Below are positions 40,037 through 50,025 of a stretch of 64,000 nucleotides of DNA, one piece after another. Source of the DNA: an uncultured Cryomorphaceae bacterium (GTDB taxonomy: Bacteria; Bacteroidota; Bacteroidia; Flavobacteriales; Schleiferiaceae); contig CAJWZE010000003.1 of assembly GCA_913049845.1 (NCBI GenBank), forward strand, positions 1-64,000, in the 5' to 3' direction. A program made the position numbers and the translations under genes. Under the pieces are notes generated by a model. It was not told where the DNA came from, ran no database searches, and saw only the letters and a list, made by a program, of their open reading frames with translations. How positions within the stretch are numbered: position 1 is the stretch's first letter; every line of letters starts with the position of its first letter.

Positions 40037-41401
40037 ATGAAAAAACTCACCCTTTTCCTCTTGATCTTTTTTGGCCCTATGGGCTTTTCACAAGAAGTGC
40101 CTCAGGAAGCCAAAGATGTTATTAAGGCAATTTATACCGAAGCATTGGGCGAGCAGCAAGGCTACCAGTGGCTTCATCACATTTGTACTGAGATAGGTCC
40201 TCGTCCGAGTGGGTCAAGGGCTTCGAATGAAGCTGCGCGATATACCATGCAAATGATGCTTGGGGCTGGCGCAGATACAGCTTGGCTACAGCCGGTAGAG
40301 GTGCCGAAGTGGCACCGTGGTGCCGAATGGTCGAAAGCTTTCGCAGGTGGAGAATCAATTTCCCTACCTACGACCGCGCTAGGTGGATCTGTTCCTACTC
40401 CGGCGGAAGGTGTAAAAGCGGAAGTTGTTGAGGTGGGGTCTTTCGAAGAGCTGGAAGCATTGGGGGAAGAAGTAATCAAGGGCAAAATTGTTTTCTACAA
40501 TACGTACATGGACCATAGCCTCATCAGCACTTTTAACGCTTATGGCGGTGCGGTAAAGTACCGTTGGGCAGGTGCTATGGAAGCGAGTAAATATGGAGCA
40601 TTGGCTACAGTGATGCGTTCTGTGACCTTACTTCGTGACGATTTGCCCCATACGGGAGCGATGAGCTATGGGGATAGTGAGGTTAAAGTTCCTACCGCAG
40701 CTATATCGTGGCAGGCGGCAGATACGCTGAGCGCGATGTTGCAAGGTGGAAAAGTAGAACTACAATTGTATTTGGATTGTGGCGTACAAGGTAACGCAAC
40801 GAACTATAATATGATCGCAGATTTCAAAGGGAGTGAAAAGCCAGAAGAGATTATGCTCGTTGGTGGCCATATTGACTCTTGGGATTTGGGCCAGGGAGCG
40901 CATGATGATGGCGCTGGTTGTGCCCATGCCATGCAAGTGCCTAATCTAATTCGTAAAGTAGGGTATGAGAACAAGAGAACTATACGCGTCGTCCTGTGGG
41001 CGAACGAGGAATTTGGGTTAGACGGAGCGAAGGAATATGCACGTTGGGCCAAAGAAAACGGTGTGCATCACTGGGTTGCAATGGAAAGTGATGGTGGAGG
41101 TGATGTGCCTAGAGGTTTTGGAGTAGGTGCCGACGACGAAAATATCGCCCGAGTTAGAGCATTTAAAAGCTTGTTGAGCCCTTATGGATTGCATGTGTTT
41201 GCAAAAGGCGGCGGCGGCGCTGATTTGAGCCCGCTGCGAGGTTATGATAACTTCTTTATTGGATACCGTCCAGAAAGCCAGCGCTACTTCGACTTTCATC
41301 ATAGCGCGCGAGACAATATAGACGCCATTCATCCGCGTAGTTTAGAAATGGGCGCAGCTTCAATGAGCGCTCTTTATTATTTGTTGGATAATCTAGACTA
41401 A
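40037..41401 (+). CDS. M28 family peptidase
   Basis: Signal peptide; VGGHIDSWDLGQGAHDDGAGCAHAMQ; WANEEFGLDGAKEYAR. Confidence 0.92.
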   Translation: MKKLTLFLLIFFGPMGFSQEVPQEAKDVIKAIYTEALGEQQGYQWLHHICTEIGPRPSGSRASNEAARYTMQMMLGAGADTAWLQPVEVPKWHRGAEWSKAFAGGESISLPTTALGGSVPTPAEGVKAEVVEVGSFEELEALGEEVIKGKIVFYNTYMDHSLISTFNAYGGAVKYRWAGAMEASKYGALATVMRSVTLLRDDLPHTGAMSYGDSEVKVPTAAISWQAADTLSAMLQGGKVELQLYLDCGVQGNATNYNMIADFKGSEKPEEIMLVGGHIDSWDLGQGAHDDGAGCAHAMQVPNLIRKVGYENKRTIRVVLWANEEFGLDGAKEYARWAKENGVHHWVAMESDGGGDVPRGFGVGADDENIARVRAFKSLLSPYGLHVFAKGGGGADLSPLRGYDNFFIGYRPESQRYFDFHHSARDNIDAIHPRSLEMGAASMSALYYLLDNLD

Positions 41402-42348
41402 TTAACTTTAAAAACTGTAAATCAGTGTTTTATAAAATAAGAGGGGCTGGTTTGAGCAATAAAGCTAAAATTTTTGGCTTTGTAGTAAATGTTCGGGATA
41501 CAGACACTTTCCTTCGTTTGTGATTCAAGGACAGTGCCATTACTTCATTTGCAGTATTGTCTCACGGAAACAAGGCACTTCTATCAATGGTTAAGAACAA
41601 CATACTCAAGATTTTAGAAGCTATTTACGAAGGGCGCGCGAAAGGCTCAGGATTTGGAGTTGAGCAATAGGTATTTAATATATATTTCTGTGGGCATTAA
41701 TTGGGCGGGTGAATATCCTGTATAGGCCTGAATAATTAATCATAAAATACTGATTAGCAGAATATTATATAAAGTGTATATAGTGCTTTTAGAATATAAG
41801 TATACGATTAAAGTTCAATTATTATCTGGAGCTATAAAATACCGCGTCTTCGAGGAGCTAGCAGAGGCGGAGGTATTGTTTACTGCTGCTCAACACAAGT
41901 AGCTCGCAGATTTTCAGTCAGGCTATCGGGTTCTAATGAGCTTTAAGACTCGAAGGACGCTCAACTACATAGATACATTGAGCCGGATTTTATCTATTTT
42001 TTGGATTTCTAGGGATTGTAGCGCTGTGAAAAGGGGAAGTGTTTGGGCAACTAATTATGCGTATGGCTTCAAGAATCACTCTGGTCATAAATAAAATGGA
42101 GGGTTATGGGGATCGAGTTAAAGGTTTTTGGCAGCGGCGATGAATCCACTATTTACTTAATCAAATTCTTGATAATTCAGTGTCCTTAGGATGATTTAGA
42201 CAGGGGATAAATTTGAATACAATTTGTTGCAAACGAAACAAAATTCTTGAGGGTCCGGGGTTATTCGTAAAAATTTTTATCGGTTTATTCAAGAATTCAT
42301 CTTAACTTGAGAGTAACTTAAGAGTAGCTTAGGTTTATTGGTTTGGTT

Positions 42349-42377
42349 AAACCCTGTCTTCGGGCGGGGTTTTTTTG
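42349..42377 (+). terminator. Strong + strand intrinsic terminator with TTCG tetraloop
   Basis: AAACCCTGTC-TTCG-GGCGGGGTTT (10 pairs incl. two G-U) then TTTTT; nearest + strand gene ends at 41401. Confidence 0.8.
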
Positions 42378-42384
42378 GCTTAAA

Positions 42385-43260
42385 TCACTCCGACACGGTA
42401 AAAACTCTGGAGACGTTGAATCCCAAGAAAAGCCCACCACTAATAGCGCTGTAAGGATTGCGCGCCATCCAATAAGGACCATTCATGGCCCGCGTGTTTG
42501 CTATGTGTAATTGAAAAACATGCCCTCCAGTTTCTATATCTACACCTAGGGCGAAAGGGTTTGTCCATTGTTCTCCATTCGCGAATTTTCGATTGGACAA
42601 TAGTGTGCCTTCTCCTGTGAGAGCTGTTCTATTTGAAATTTTGTAGCGTGCACCCAACGTAATATGAGCCGAGGTATTAGGATCTTGGGAGGTAGGCACC
42701 ATATTGAAATGTACTAGCGAAGGACTTACAAGCGTACTAAGCTTTCGGTTCCATTTTCGAGCAATAATAATTTGATGCATATAGGAAAACCTATCGCTTA
42801 TTGCATGGTCTATTCCGTCTGTGTAGCGGGAATTGCGATAGTTTGTGCTGCTGTGTAAGGTGATGCTAACAGGGACGCTTTTGGCTCCAGTATGTTGCTT
42901 TAGTAATTGGTATTTTACAAAACCGTCTGCAATCTTTAAAAATGAGCTTCTTCCCATTCCAAGGTTTAATCGATTTGTAATTCCATAATCAAGTTGCATT
43001 CTGACCTGTGCGTTATCCAACCCAAAGAAATTATAGAGATAGTCGTCATTGAAACTTCCAAAGCGGTGGGCCATAATAAACTGCAGCACCCCTTTGCCGG
43101 GCGTTTCGTTTGTCGAAGCATTAATCAGTTGCGTAGCTTTGAACGTAGCATAGACTAGCTCCCTTGGTTTTTCTTCCTCAAAAACGTCGAATAGATCGTC
43201 TTCTTGGGCTTGCGCAGAAAAAGAACAGAGGAATGAAAAAACGTAAAAAATATATTTCAT
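42385..43260 (-). CDS. DUF5777-like outer membrane beta-barrel protein
   Basis: Signal peptide; LVYATFKATQLINASTNETPGKGVLQFIMAHRFG; start at MKYIFYVFSFL. Confidence 0.85.
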   Translation of the reverse strand: MKYIFYVFSFLCSFSAQAQEDDLFDVFEEEKPRELVYATFKATQLINASTNETPGKGVLQFIMAHRFGSFNDDYLYNFFGLDNAQVRMQLDYGITNRLNLGMGRSSFLKIADGFVKYQLLKQHTGAKSVPVSITLHSSTNYRNSRYTDGIDHAISDRFSYMHQIIIARKWNRKLSTLVSPSLVHFNMVPTSQDPNTSAHITLGARYKISNRTALTGEGTLLSNRKFANGEQWTNPFALGVDIETGGHVFQLHIANTRAMNGPYWMARNPYSAISGGLFLGFNVSRVFTVSE

Positions 43261-43763
43261 TATCGCGCTTGTAATTTGCAATCTACTGAGATTTTTGCTT
43301 TTGGGTCAATTTTGCTTGCAACTGCCTTCGGAATACCTACACCAAAGTCTTCTATACTTAATGCAAAAGAAGCTTTCAGGCATACAGTATTACCTTCTTT
43401 TAATAACTCGGCAGGTACAATAACATCTTTTGACACCCCGTGAATACTCAATGTTCCAATGGCTTTATTGCCCTTGTAGAGCCCCTTGAAAACAGCCTTT
43501 GGATACACCTCACTTTCGACATAGTTTTCATTGAAGTGTTCTTGCATCAAGGCTCTTCTGAACTTAAATGAGGTCATTAAAACCTGAACACCAAGCTTCC
43601 CGTCTTCAGCGTCGTAAACAGCTGTGGCGCTATTGCTTGTCGCACGAATATCTTCAAGCGGAGAGCCGGCATCAAAGGTCAATGTGCCTTGCCTGGTCAA
43701 ATACTGTTGTCCACTTAGAGAGAGGCATGAGGCAATGGTAATGATTGATAATAAGATTTTCAT
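43260..43763 (-). CDS. YceI family protein
   Basis: Signal peptide; AVFKGLYKGNKAIGTLSIHGVSKDV; start at MKILLSIITIAS. Confidence 0.85.
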   Translation of the reverse strand: MKILLSIITIASCLSLSGQQYLTRQGTLTFDAGSPLEDIRATSNSATAVYDAEDGKLGVQVLMTSFKFRRALMQEHFNENYVESEVYPKAVFKGLYKGNKAIGTLSIHGVSKDVIVPAELLKEGNTVCLKASFALSIEDFGVGIPKAVASKIDPKAKISVDCKLQAR

Positions 43764-43767
43764 ATAG

Positions 43768-44154
43768 CTAGTTATTAGGCGCACCTTCATTGATCCAGGC
43801 CATCAGTTTTTTCTGGTCGCAATCGCTGAGAGGACCAGCTGGAGGCATAGATAGCGGGTCGCTCATCGGACGCTCCACACGATCCATTAGAGCACCGTTT
43901 AGAGCACAAGCCTGCGTGTTTTCGTAACCGGCAAGGTTAAGTCCGCCGCTTGCACTATTGTTATTGTGGCACATCTCACAGTTCTGTGCAATAATGGACT
44001 CGATGTCTTGGCTAAATGTAACAGCTGAAGTGTCACAAGCGCTTCCAGGACCATATTTGTCTTCAATGTTATTTGACGTACAACTAGGTATAAATAGCAG
44101 GAGCGAAAAAAGTCCCGAAACAGTCACTAATTTTAATATTGCAGTGATGCGCAT
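43768..44154 (-). CDS. Cytochrome c lipoprotein (CxxCH)
   Basis: IIAQNCEMCHNNNSASGGLNLAGYENT; signal with lipobox FIPSC. Confidence 0.85.
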   Translation of the reverse strand: MRITAILKLVTVSGLFSLLLFIPSCTSNNIEDKYGPGSACDTSAVTFSQDIESIIAQNCEMCHNNNSASGGLNLAGYENTQACALNGALMDRVERPMSDPLSMPPAGPLSDCDQKKLMAWINEGAPNN

Positions 44155-44179
44155 AGGCAATAGTTTACCGTGTAACAAT

Positions 44180-47100
44180 TTAAATATAAAGCAGTTCTCC
44201 ATCTACATCTGAGAAAATAGCCGAGAGCAGATTAATGTATTCTTTCAGTTGTATCTCGTCCTTTTCTTTGGGAGTACCTGTTTTATAATCAATAATCATC
44301 AATTTTTGTTCTGATTCGATAATCAAGTCCGGGCGAAACGTATCAGAACCGTTGAGAATACTCCTTTCTGTATAGATCACTGAACCTTTCTTCTTTAGAC
44401 TTTGTAGCGCTCCTTTTGCGTCCATATTTTCAAGCACCGCTGTTGCTTTTTTATGAAGGTGTTCAGAGAACTCACCACTCCGGTAAAGTCTTTGTAGACC
44501 TTGATGGCGAAGTTCTTTTGGGTATTGAAGTAGTCTATGTAAGGCCGTTCCCCATTTGCGCGCATCGGTACCTCCTTCGTACCATTTATCGGGTGCATTC
44601 AATGCCATTTTGACTTCAAGCGAACCCATCCTAGTATGCGCTGCAGCTACAATTGCCTCAGGTACATCTTCGTTCTGCGAGTTGGGTGATACAATTGTAC
44701 CAGAACTCCACGTTTGGGTTTCATAGCTAAGCGCCAAGTGATCAAGCACTACCTTTGCCAAATGACCCGGCTTTTCTCCGCCTTTGAGTAACAGGTGCAA
44801 CCCCGAAATTGGGCGAGTAAGGGCCACGTAGACCATATTGATCCAATCAAAGCGGTTCTTTGTATCGAGTTCCTGAATTTGATGTTCTTCAAAGAGCTCC
44901 TTGTTATCATCTTTATATGTGATTGGCATTTTTTCCAATTCTTCGTGAAGCGGGAAATCCAACCACTGTTCAGTATTGCTTGGCTTAAAGTTGATATCAA
45001 ACGGCACGATAACGTGTTCGAATTCCAAACCCTTACTCTTATGGATGGTCATCACTTTTATTGACGGTTTGCTCTCAGGCGCCTCGACATTCTTGTTCTT
45101 TGTTTGTTCTTCCCACCATCCCGGTAAGGTGGCGAAGGTTCCTTCTTTACTCTGAAATTCATAAATCAGATTGAGAGAAGCATCGACCATGGCATTTGCT
45201 CCATCGAGGTAGCCGAAAATATCAAATGTTCTCACAGCAAAATCAAACAGGCTTTCAGCAGGAGACAACAGTTGCGCTGTACGCGGGTATTCTGAAATAA
45301 GCGCACTAATTCCTTTTTCGACGACATCTCTTTCGAAGGCAAACCCTTTATCAGCTTGAATTTTTCCCTGACGGACAAGGGCGTGAACCAATGCAAATCG
45401 AGCTTCCTTGTCTTGCTCGTTGAGGTAGAGCTTTGAGACTGCATGGATAACTCTACTTTCATGTGCGTTACTCAATACTAGACTATCGGCGCTGAGAATG
45501 GGGTACCCTTTTTTCGTTAGGAAGTTGGCAATTCTTTTGCCATCGGCATTTCCACGAACAAGAATAGCTATGTCTGAAAAGGAGTGTCCACGAGCGGCAA
45601 GCTCTTCGATGCGCTCAGCGGTCTTCGCACAAGCGTTCTCTTTTAGGCTGTTTGCATTGTCGGCTTCTAAAACGTCAATACGCACCTCGCCTTGGTTTTC
45701 GTTTTTATTTGGCGTTTGATTCACACGCTTTTGCGAATATACTTCTCTGTGTGCTTTGATCCCGAGTTCTGTACTAACCGATGAGAACAGTGCATTATTG
45801 AAGCTGACTATAGCCCCATGTGTTCTGAAGTTTCGTTCAAGCCGGAGCGTATCCCGTGTGTAAAGCTCATGTCCTTTTATATTTCCTTTAAAACGGTTAA
45901 TCAGGTGCTCGTTGTCCACCAACTTCATGAACTGCTCTGCTTTACCACCCCGCCACCTGTAAATACTTTGCTTGGCGTCACCTACAATAAGCGCACTGTT
46001 GTTGTGCTCGTCTTTGGTCAGCGAATGCTCTATGAGTGGATGAAGGTTGTTAAACTGCACTACCGAGGTGTCCTGAAACTCATCGATGTAGAAATGCCAA
46101 TACTTTTCTCCAAGTCGGGCATAGATAAAGGCCGCAGGTTCTTTTTCGAGTTCCTCAGCAATAAGTTTATTGAACGCGCTGAGTGGCATTGTGTTCTGGC
46201 TCTTTTGAAGTTCCTCAAATTTTGCGAGCAATGCCTTTGTTGCAGCTAAGTTTTGAAGTTTTGATGTAGCCTCTTTGAGCATTATCAAGGCATGTTTGTT
46301 TTCGTCTTCAAAACGCTTTGCCTTGGCCAGGAAGTCATCCCAAGCACGGTTTCCTCCTTTTACGTGGGATTTCCAAACGTTCTTGCCAGCATCCAATGGA
46401 TGTAGGAGCAGTTTACGCCATTTGGTAAGAATTTGACTATTTACATTCTTCTTATGTACTAAATTTTCCTGTATACCTTGATCTAAAAGGATTTTTTTTG
46501 CTTCATCTGAAAGCTTTATTCCGGTTTTACAGATGAGTGAAATTTTAGCGTTCAATTCTTGTAGAATCTCTATCAAACGTTTTGGGCCTGGCAGCTTTTC
46601 CAAGTGCTGCCAATGGTCTTCATTAAAACTATTTTTTCCCTCTTTTTTTAGGTCAAAATCTGGATTGTGATTTTTGTCCCTATTCATACGGTGATGAACG
46701 AGGGAGACGAGTGCTTCGCGAAGTTTGGGCCGTTCTCCGAGTGAGCTGTAGAGCGCGTCTAGGGCTTCGGTTATCATTGCATCAAGGTCCAGTCGAACTT
46801 CAAAATTATCATCGAGTTTTAAGTCTCGAGTGAAGGTGCGAACCAAGCGGTGCGTGAACTGGTCAATGGTTCCTACATGCAGCGTAGAATAGTTGTGCAG
46901 CATGTGCTTGGCTCCTGCTGAAGCGCGAACTTGTAGTTCCTCTGGGGTCAGTTCGAGTGCCTTCCAAATAGGGTTAAAGAACTCATTTTTGGCGGGTTCT
47001 TTCTCATTGCTGAATTCTAAAAGCTGTTTCAACAATCGAGTCTTCATTTCATTCGCGGCATTGTTGGTGAAGGTGACGGCAAGGATTTTTTGATATGCCC

Positions 47101-47239
47101 CTGGCGTGTTTGCCAGACGCAGCGCATTCATTAAAATGTGTTGAACGAGGCTGTAGGTTTTCCCAGATCCTGCGGATGCATCAAGGACCAAAAACTGGGG
47201 TTTTGCAGTAAGAGGTGATGCGCTTATAGAGGAGCTCAT
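44180..47239 (-). CDS. addA: UvrD-type helicase/PD-(D/E)XK nuclease (AddA-like)
   Basis: LDASAGSGKTYSLVQHILMNALR; IDEFQDTSVVQF; GDAKQSIYRWRGGKAEQFM; C-terminal FRPDLIIESEQKLMIIDYKTG. Confidence 0.88.
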   Translation of the reverse strand: MSSSISASPLTAKPQFLVLDASAGSGKTYSLVQHILMNALRLANTPGAYQKILAVTFTNNAANEMKTRLLKQLLEFSNEKEPAKNEFFNPIWKALELTPEELQVRASAGAKHMLHNYSTLHVGTIDQFTHRLVRTFTRDLKLDDNFEVRLDLDAMITEALDALYSSLGERPKLREALVSLVHHRMNRDKNHNPDFDLKKEGKNSFNEDHWQHLEKLPGPKRLIEILQELNAKISLICKTGIKLSDEAKKILLDQGIQENLVHKKNVNSQILTKWRKLLLHPLDAGKNVWKSHVKGGNRAWDDFLAKAKRFEDENKHALIMLKEATSKLQNLAATKALLAKFEELQKSQNTMPLSAFNKLIAEELEKEPAAFIYARLGEKYWHFYIDEFQDTSVVQFNNLHPLIEHSLTKDEHNNSALIVGDAKQSIYRWRGGKAEQFMKLVDNEHLINRFKGNIKGHELYTRDTLRLERNFRTHGAIVSFNNALFSSVSTELGIKAHREVYSQKRVNQTPNKNENQGEVRIDVLEADNANSLKENACAKTAERIEELAARGHSFSDIAILVRGNADGKRIANFLTKKGYPILSADSLVLSNAHESRVIHAVSKLYLNEQDKEARFALVHALVRQGKIQADKGFAFERDVVEKGISALISEYPRTAQLLSPAESLFDFAVRTFDIFGYLDGANAMVDASLNLIYEFQSKEGTFATLPGWWEEQTKNKNVEAPESKPSIKVMTIHKSKGLEFEHVIVPFDINFKPSNTEQWLDFPLHEELEKMPITYKDDNKELFEEHQIQELDTKNRFDWINMVYVALTRPISGLHLLLKGGEKPGHLAKVVLDHLALSYETQTWSSGTIVSPNSQNEDVPEAIVAAAHTRMGSLEVKMALNAPDKWYEGGTDARKWGTALHRLLQYPKELRHQGLQRLYRSGEFSEHLHKKATAVLENMDAKGALQSLKKKGSVIYTERSILNGSDTFRPDLIIESEQKLMIIDYKTGTPKEKDEIQLKEYINLLSAIFSDVDGELLYI

Positions 47240-47333
47240 AGTAATTGAATCTGCGGATATAACGGTAAGTTAAAACAGATGGGCCGATTTTGCGTTAACT
47301 TAGATGCAAATAACTACAAAAACCCTACTCATT

Positions 47334-47936
47334 ATGGCATTTGAATTACCACAATTGGGGTACGCACACAATGCGCTTGAGCCGCACTTTGATGCTCGTA
47401 CCATGGAAATACACCACGGGAAACACCACGCAGGATATACTTCAAAGCTCAATGCAGCTGTTGAAGGAACAGATATGGAAGGCAAGTCTATCGAAGAGTT
47501 GCTCGCAAATCATTCAGACAAAGCGGCCATCCGCAACAACGGTGGCGGTTACTACAACCACTGCTTGTTTTGGGAAGTACTTTCCCCAAACGGCGGCGGC
47601 GCCCCAAATGGCGATTTAGCAGCGGCTATTGACGATACATTTGGTTCATTGGATGGCTTGAAAGAAAAATTCAATGCTGCTGCTGCGACCCGCTTCGGGT
47701 CAGGTTGGGCCTGGTTGTGTGTTAGAGACGGTAAGCTGGAAGTATGTTCTTCTGCAAACCAGGACAATACATTGATGCCAGGTGTTGGCTGTGGCGGTCA
47801 CCCAATTATGGGCTTGGACGTGTGGGAGCACGCATACTACCTGAACTACCAGAATCGTCGTCCAGACTACATAGCAGCATTTTGGAATGTTGTGAACTGG
47901 GACGTAGTTGCTGAGAAATATGCTGTAGCTAAGTAA
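47334..47936 (+). CDS. sodB: Superoxide dismutase (Fe/Mn)
   Basis: [53 protein letters not shown]. Confidence 0.97.
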   Translation: MAFELPQLGYAHNALEPHFDARTMEIHHGKHHAGYTSKLNAAVEGTDMEGKSIEELLANHSDKAAIRNNGGGYYNHCLFWEVLSPNGGGAPNGDLAAAIDDTFGSLDGLKEKFNAAAATRFGSGWAWLCVRDGKLEVCSSANQDNTLMPGVGCGGHPIMGLDVWEHAYYLNYQNRRPDYIAAFWNVVNWDVVAEKYAVAK

Positions 47937-47960
47937 TTAGCGAAGTCTAATAGAATTAAT

Positions 47961-47984
47961 AAGCCCGAACTCATGTTCGGGCTT
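47961..47984. terminator. Bidirectional intrinsic terminator after sodB
   Basis: AAGCCCGAAC-TCAT-GTTCGGGCTT perfect 10-bp stem, flanked by A/T-rich runs. Confidence 0.8.
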
Positions 47985-48005
47985 ATTTAATTGGTTCTAT
48001 TGCAA

Positions 48006-48497
48006 TCAAATCGCTCCGTCGATCTTTTCAGCAGTATGCTTCACGTCAAAGAAGAAACGCCCGCCGACACCATAGTTAATGACCAAGCTAGGGGTCGGTA
48101 CAACTGCAAGTCCTGGACAGAATTCGAAGAAAATATCCAGTGGTAAATCGTTGAGCTCGTAGGAAATTCCTAGTGGTACACGCGCATATATTTGGCTCTT
48201 GTTTTCGTAACTTCTTACATGTACACCAAGCCCGTAATACAGGGGGATTGATCCACGCTCTGCACGGATATAGTCGTAGTTGTGTAGAAGAAAATCAACA
48301 CCAAGGTTGATCTCTGAGTTTTGATCTGTGTTATAGCCTACAGTGTATTGCAAGGCTTCGCGGGAATTATTGAATTTTTTAATGCTAAAACCACTTGGTT
48401 TGCCTATTACAAAACCAATGCCGTAATGACCTTTGTAGTCTTGAGCACTAGCAGATAGACCTGTAACTAGTGCGGCTAGTAGAACTAATTTTTTCAT
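48006..48497 (-). CDS. Small outer-membrane beta-barrel-like protein
   Basis: Signal peptide MKKLVLLAALVTGLSASAQ; alternating strands; no family recognised. Confidence 0.65.
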   Translation of the reverse strand: MKKLVLLAALVTGLSASAQDYKGHYGIGFVIGKPSGFSIKKFNNSREALQYTVGYNTDQNSEINLGVDFLLHNYDYIRAERGSIPLYYGLGVHVRSYENKSQIYARVPLGISYELNDLPLDIFFEFCPGLAVVPTPSLVINYGVGGRFFFDVKHTAEKIDGAI

Positions 48498-49330
48498 CGT
48501 TTAGGTGAGTAGGTTGCTGTTGTTAACTTTGTTCCGTCCCATTTGGCATAAGAATTTAATGTGATCCAATCGCCTAATACCACGTACCTAGACTTAATTT
48601 TTGTGCCATTCTTACGTTCGTGAGAGAGCGGCAGGTCCTTGAGGTGGTGGCGGTGTCCGTAAATGAAAAAGTCGATTTTTGCATTATCAAGAACCGATAG
48701 GCTGTGTTGGATTTGTCGCTCTTTGTCGCCTAAGAAGGCATGGTCATCGTCACTTTGAGAAATGCGCGAGGCGCGAGACATCCGTGCAGCGAAACTCACC
48801 GCGAAATTTGGATGTAGTTGTCTGAATAACCACTGACAAAGTGGGCTTGTGAAGACGGATTTAATTATCTTATATTTTAAATCGCCAGGTCCCAATCCAT
48901 CGCCGTGGGCGATGTAAAATTGGCTTGTACCTAACTGAATCTTCAAGGGCTGGTGATGTACAACAGCTCCTAATTCTTCTTCGAGGTAATTCGTCATCCA
49001 TAGGTCGTGGTTGCCGGTGAAAATATGCAGCTGCATTCCCCTATCGGCCATATTTGCTAGGGCGCCAAGCAATCTAGAGTGACCGCGTGGAACAACACTT
49101 TTATACTCAAACCAATAGTCGAAGAGGTCGCCCACTATGTAAAGCGCTGCACAATCTGCTTGAATGGAATTCAAAAAACCCATCACTTTGCGTTCGCGAT
49201 GTTGGCTTTGTTCGATGGAAGGCGCACCGAGGTGCAGGTCTGAAATAAAGTAAGTGTTGTGCTTCACGAAGTGCAAGGTACATTCTTCTGTCAAGATATC
49301 CTTGAGGGCTTGTTGCGTATGTGAAAACAA
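48494..49330 (-). CDS. lpxH: UDP-2,3-diacylglucosamine diphosphatase (LpxH-like)
   Basis: NTYFISDLHLGAPS; VGDLFDYWFEY; FTGNHDLWM; FYIAHGDGLGPGD; FIYGHRH. Confidence 0.88.
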   Translation of the reverse strand: MFSHTQQALKDILTEECTLHFVKHNTYFISDLHLGAPSIEQSQHRERKVMGFLNSIQADCAALYIVGDLFDYWFEYKSVVPRGHSRLLGALANMADRGMQLHIFTGNHDLWMTNYLEEELGAVVHHQPLKIQLGTSQFYIAHGDGLGPGDLKYKIIKSVFTSPLCQWLFRQLHPNFAVSFAARMSRASRISQSDDDHAFLGDKERQIQHSLSVLDNAKIDFFIYGHRHHLKDLPLSHERKNGTKIKSRYVVLGDWITLNSYAKWDGTKLTTATYSPKR

Positions 49331-49365
49331 AGGTTTAGTTTTGCCTAAAACTATTTATAGTCAAG

Positions 49366-50025
49366 GTGAAAACTCATTCGGAAAGTGAAGAAAACTATAT
49401 CAAGTCCTTGTATCATTTAGGCGGAGGGAAAGCGGTATCGAACGGTGCGCTGGCGCAGCGCGTAGGTGCGAAGGGTCCTTCTGCGACTCAGGCTGTAAAG
49501 CGCTTGGCGTCTAAAGGCCTCGCTGAGGTTATTCCTTACAGGGGCGTGAAGCTTACTTCTGATGGGCTGGCCCTGGCTAAACACATCTTGAGAAAGCACC
49601 GTTTGTGGGAAACCTTTTTAGTAGAGAAACTGGGCTTCGGCTGGGAAGAGGTTCATCCCTTGGCTGAGCAGCTAGAGCATGTGCAAAGCAGGGAACTAGT
49701 GGAAAAATTAGCCACGTATTTGGGTTCTCCCATCCACGATCCGCACGGTGATCCTATACCTCAGTCGGATGGTGCCATACCCCCAACAATGGGTGAATCG
49801 TTGCAGCAGTTTTCTGAAGGCAGCCGTCTTCGAATAGTTCGTGTGGAAGATGCTGGGTCGGATTTTTTCAATCAGTTAGATCAACTTAATATTAGCTTGG
49901 GCAAAGAATTTACCCTGATTTCCATTTCAAATTTCGATTCAAGCATTCAACTCAAAGCCAAAGACGGCACCCTGTTTTGGCTAAGTCATAGTATGTCCTC
50001 TAATATTTACGCATTAGCCTTATGA
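49366..50025 (+). CDS. DtxR/MntR family metal-dependent transcriptional regulator
   Basis: SEENYIKSLYHLG; GPSATQAVKRLASKGLAEVIPYRGVKLTSDG; HRLWETFLVEKLGFGWEEVHPLAEQLEHV; DPHGDPIP; GTG start. Confidence 0.92.
   Translation: MKTHSESEENYIKSLYHLGGGKAVSNGALAQRVGAKGPSATQAVKRLASKGLAEVIPYRGVKLTSDGLALAKHILRKHRLWETFLVEKLGFGWEEVHPLAEQLEHVQSRELVEKLATYLGSPIHDPHGDPIPQSDGAIPPTMGESLQQFSEGSRLRIVRVEDAGSDFFNQLDQLNISLGKEFTLISISNFDSSIQLKAKDGTLFWLSHSMSSNIYALAL

Noticed and set aside
41521-41523. In-frame TGA as possible selenocysteine codon in the 41425-41670 frame
   Set aside because: No recognised selenoprotein family, no evident SECIS hairpin, and surrounding region looks decayed
45818-46249. 143-aa + ORF inside addA
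   Set aside because: Antisense shadow of the helicase core motifs
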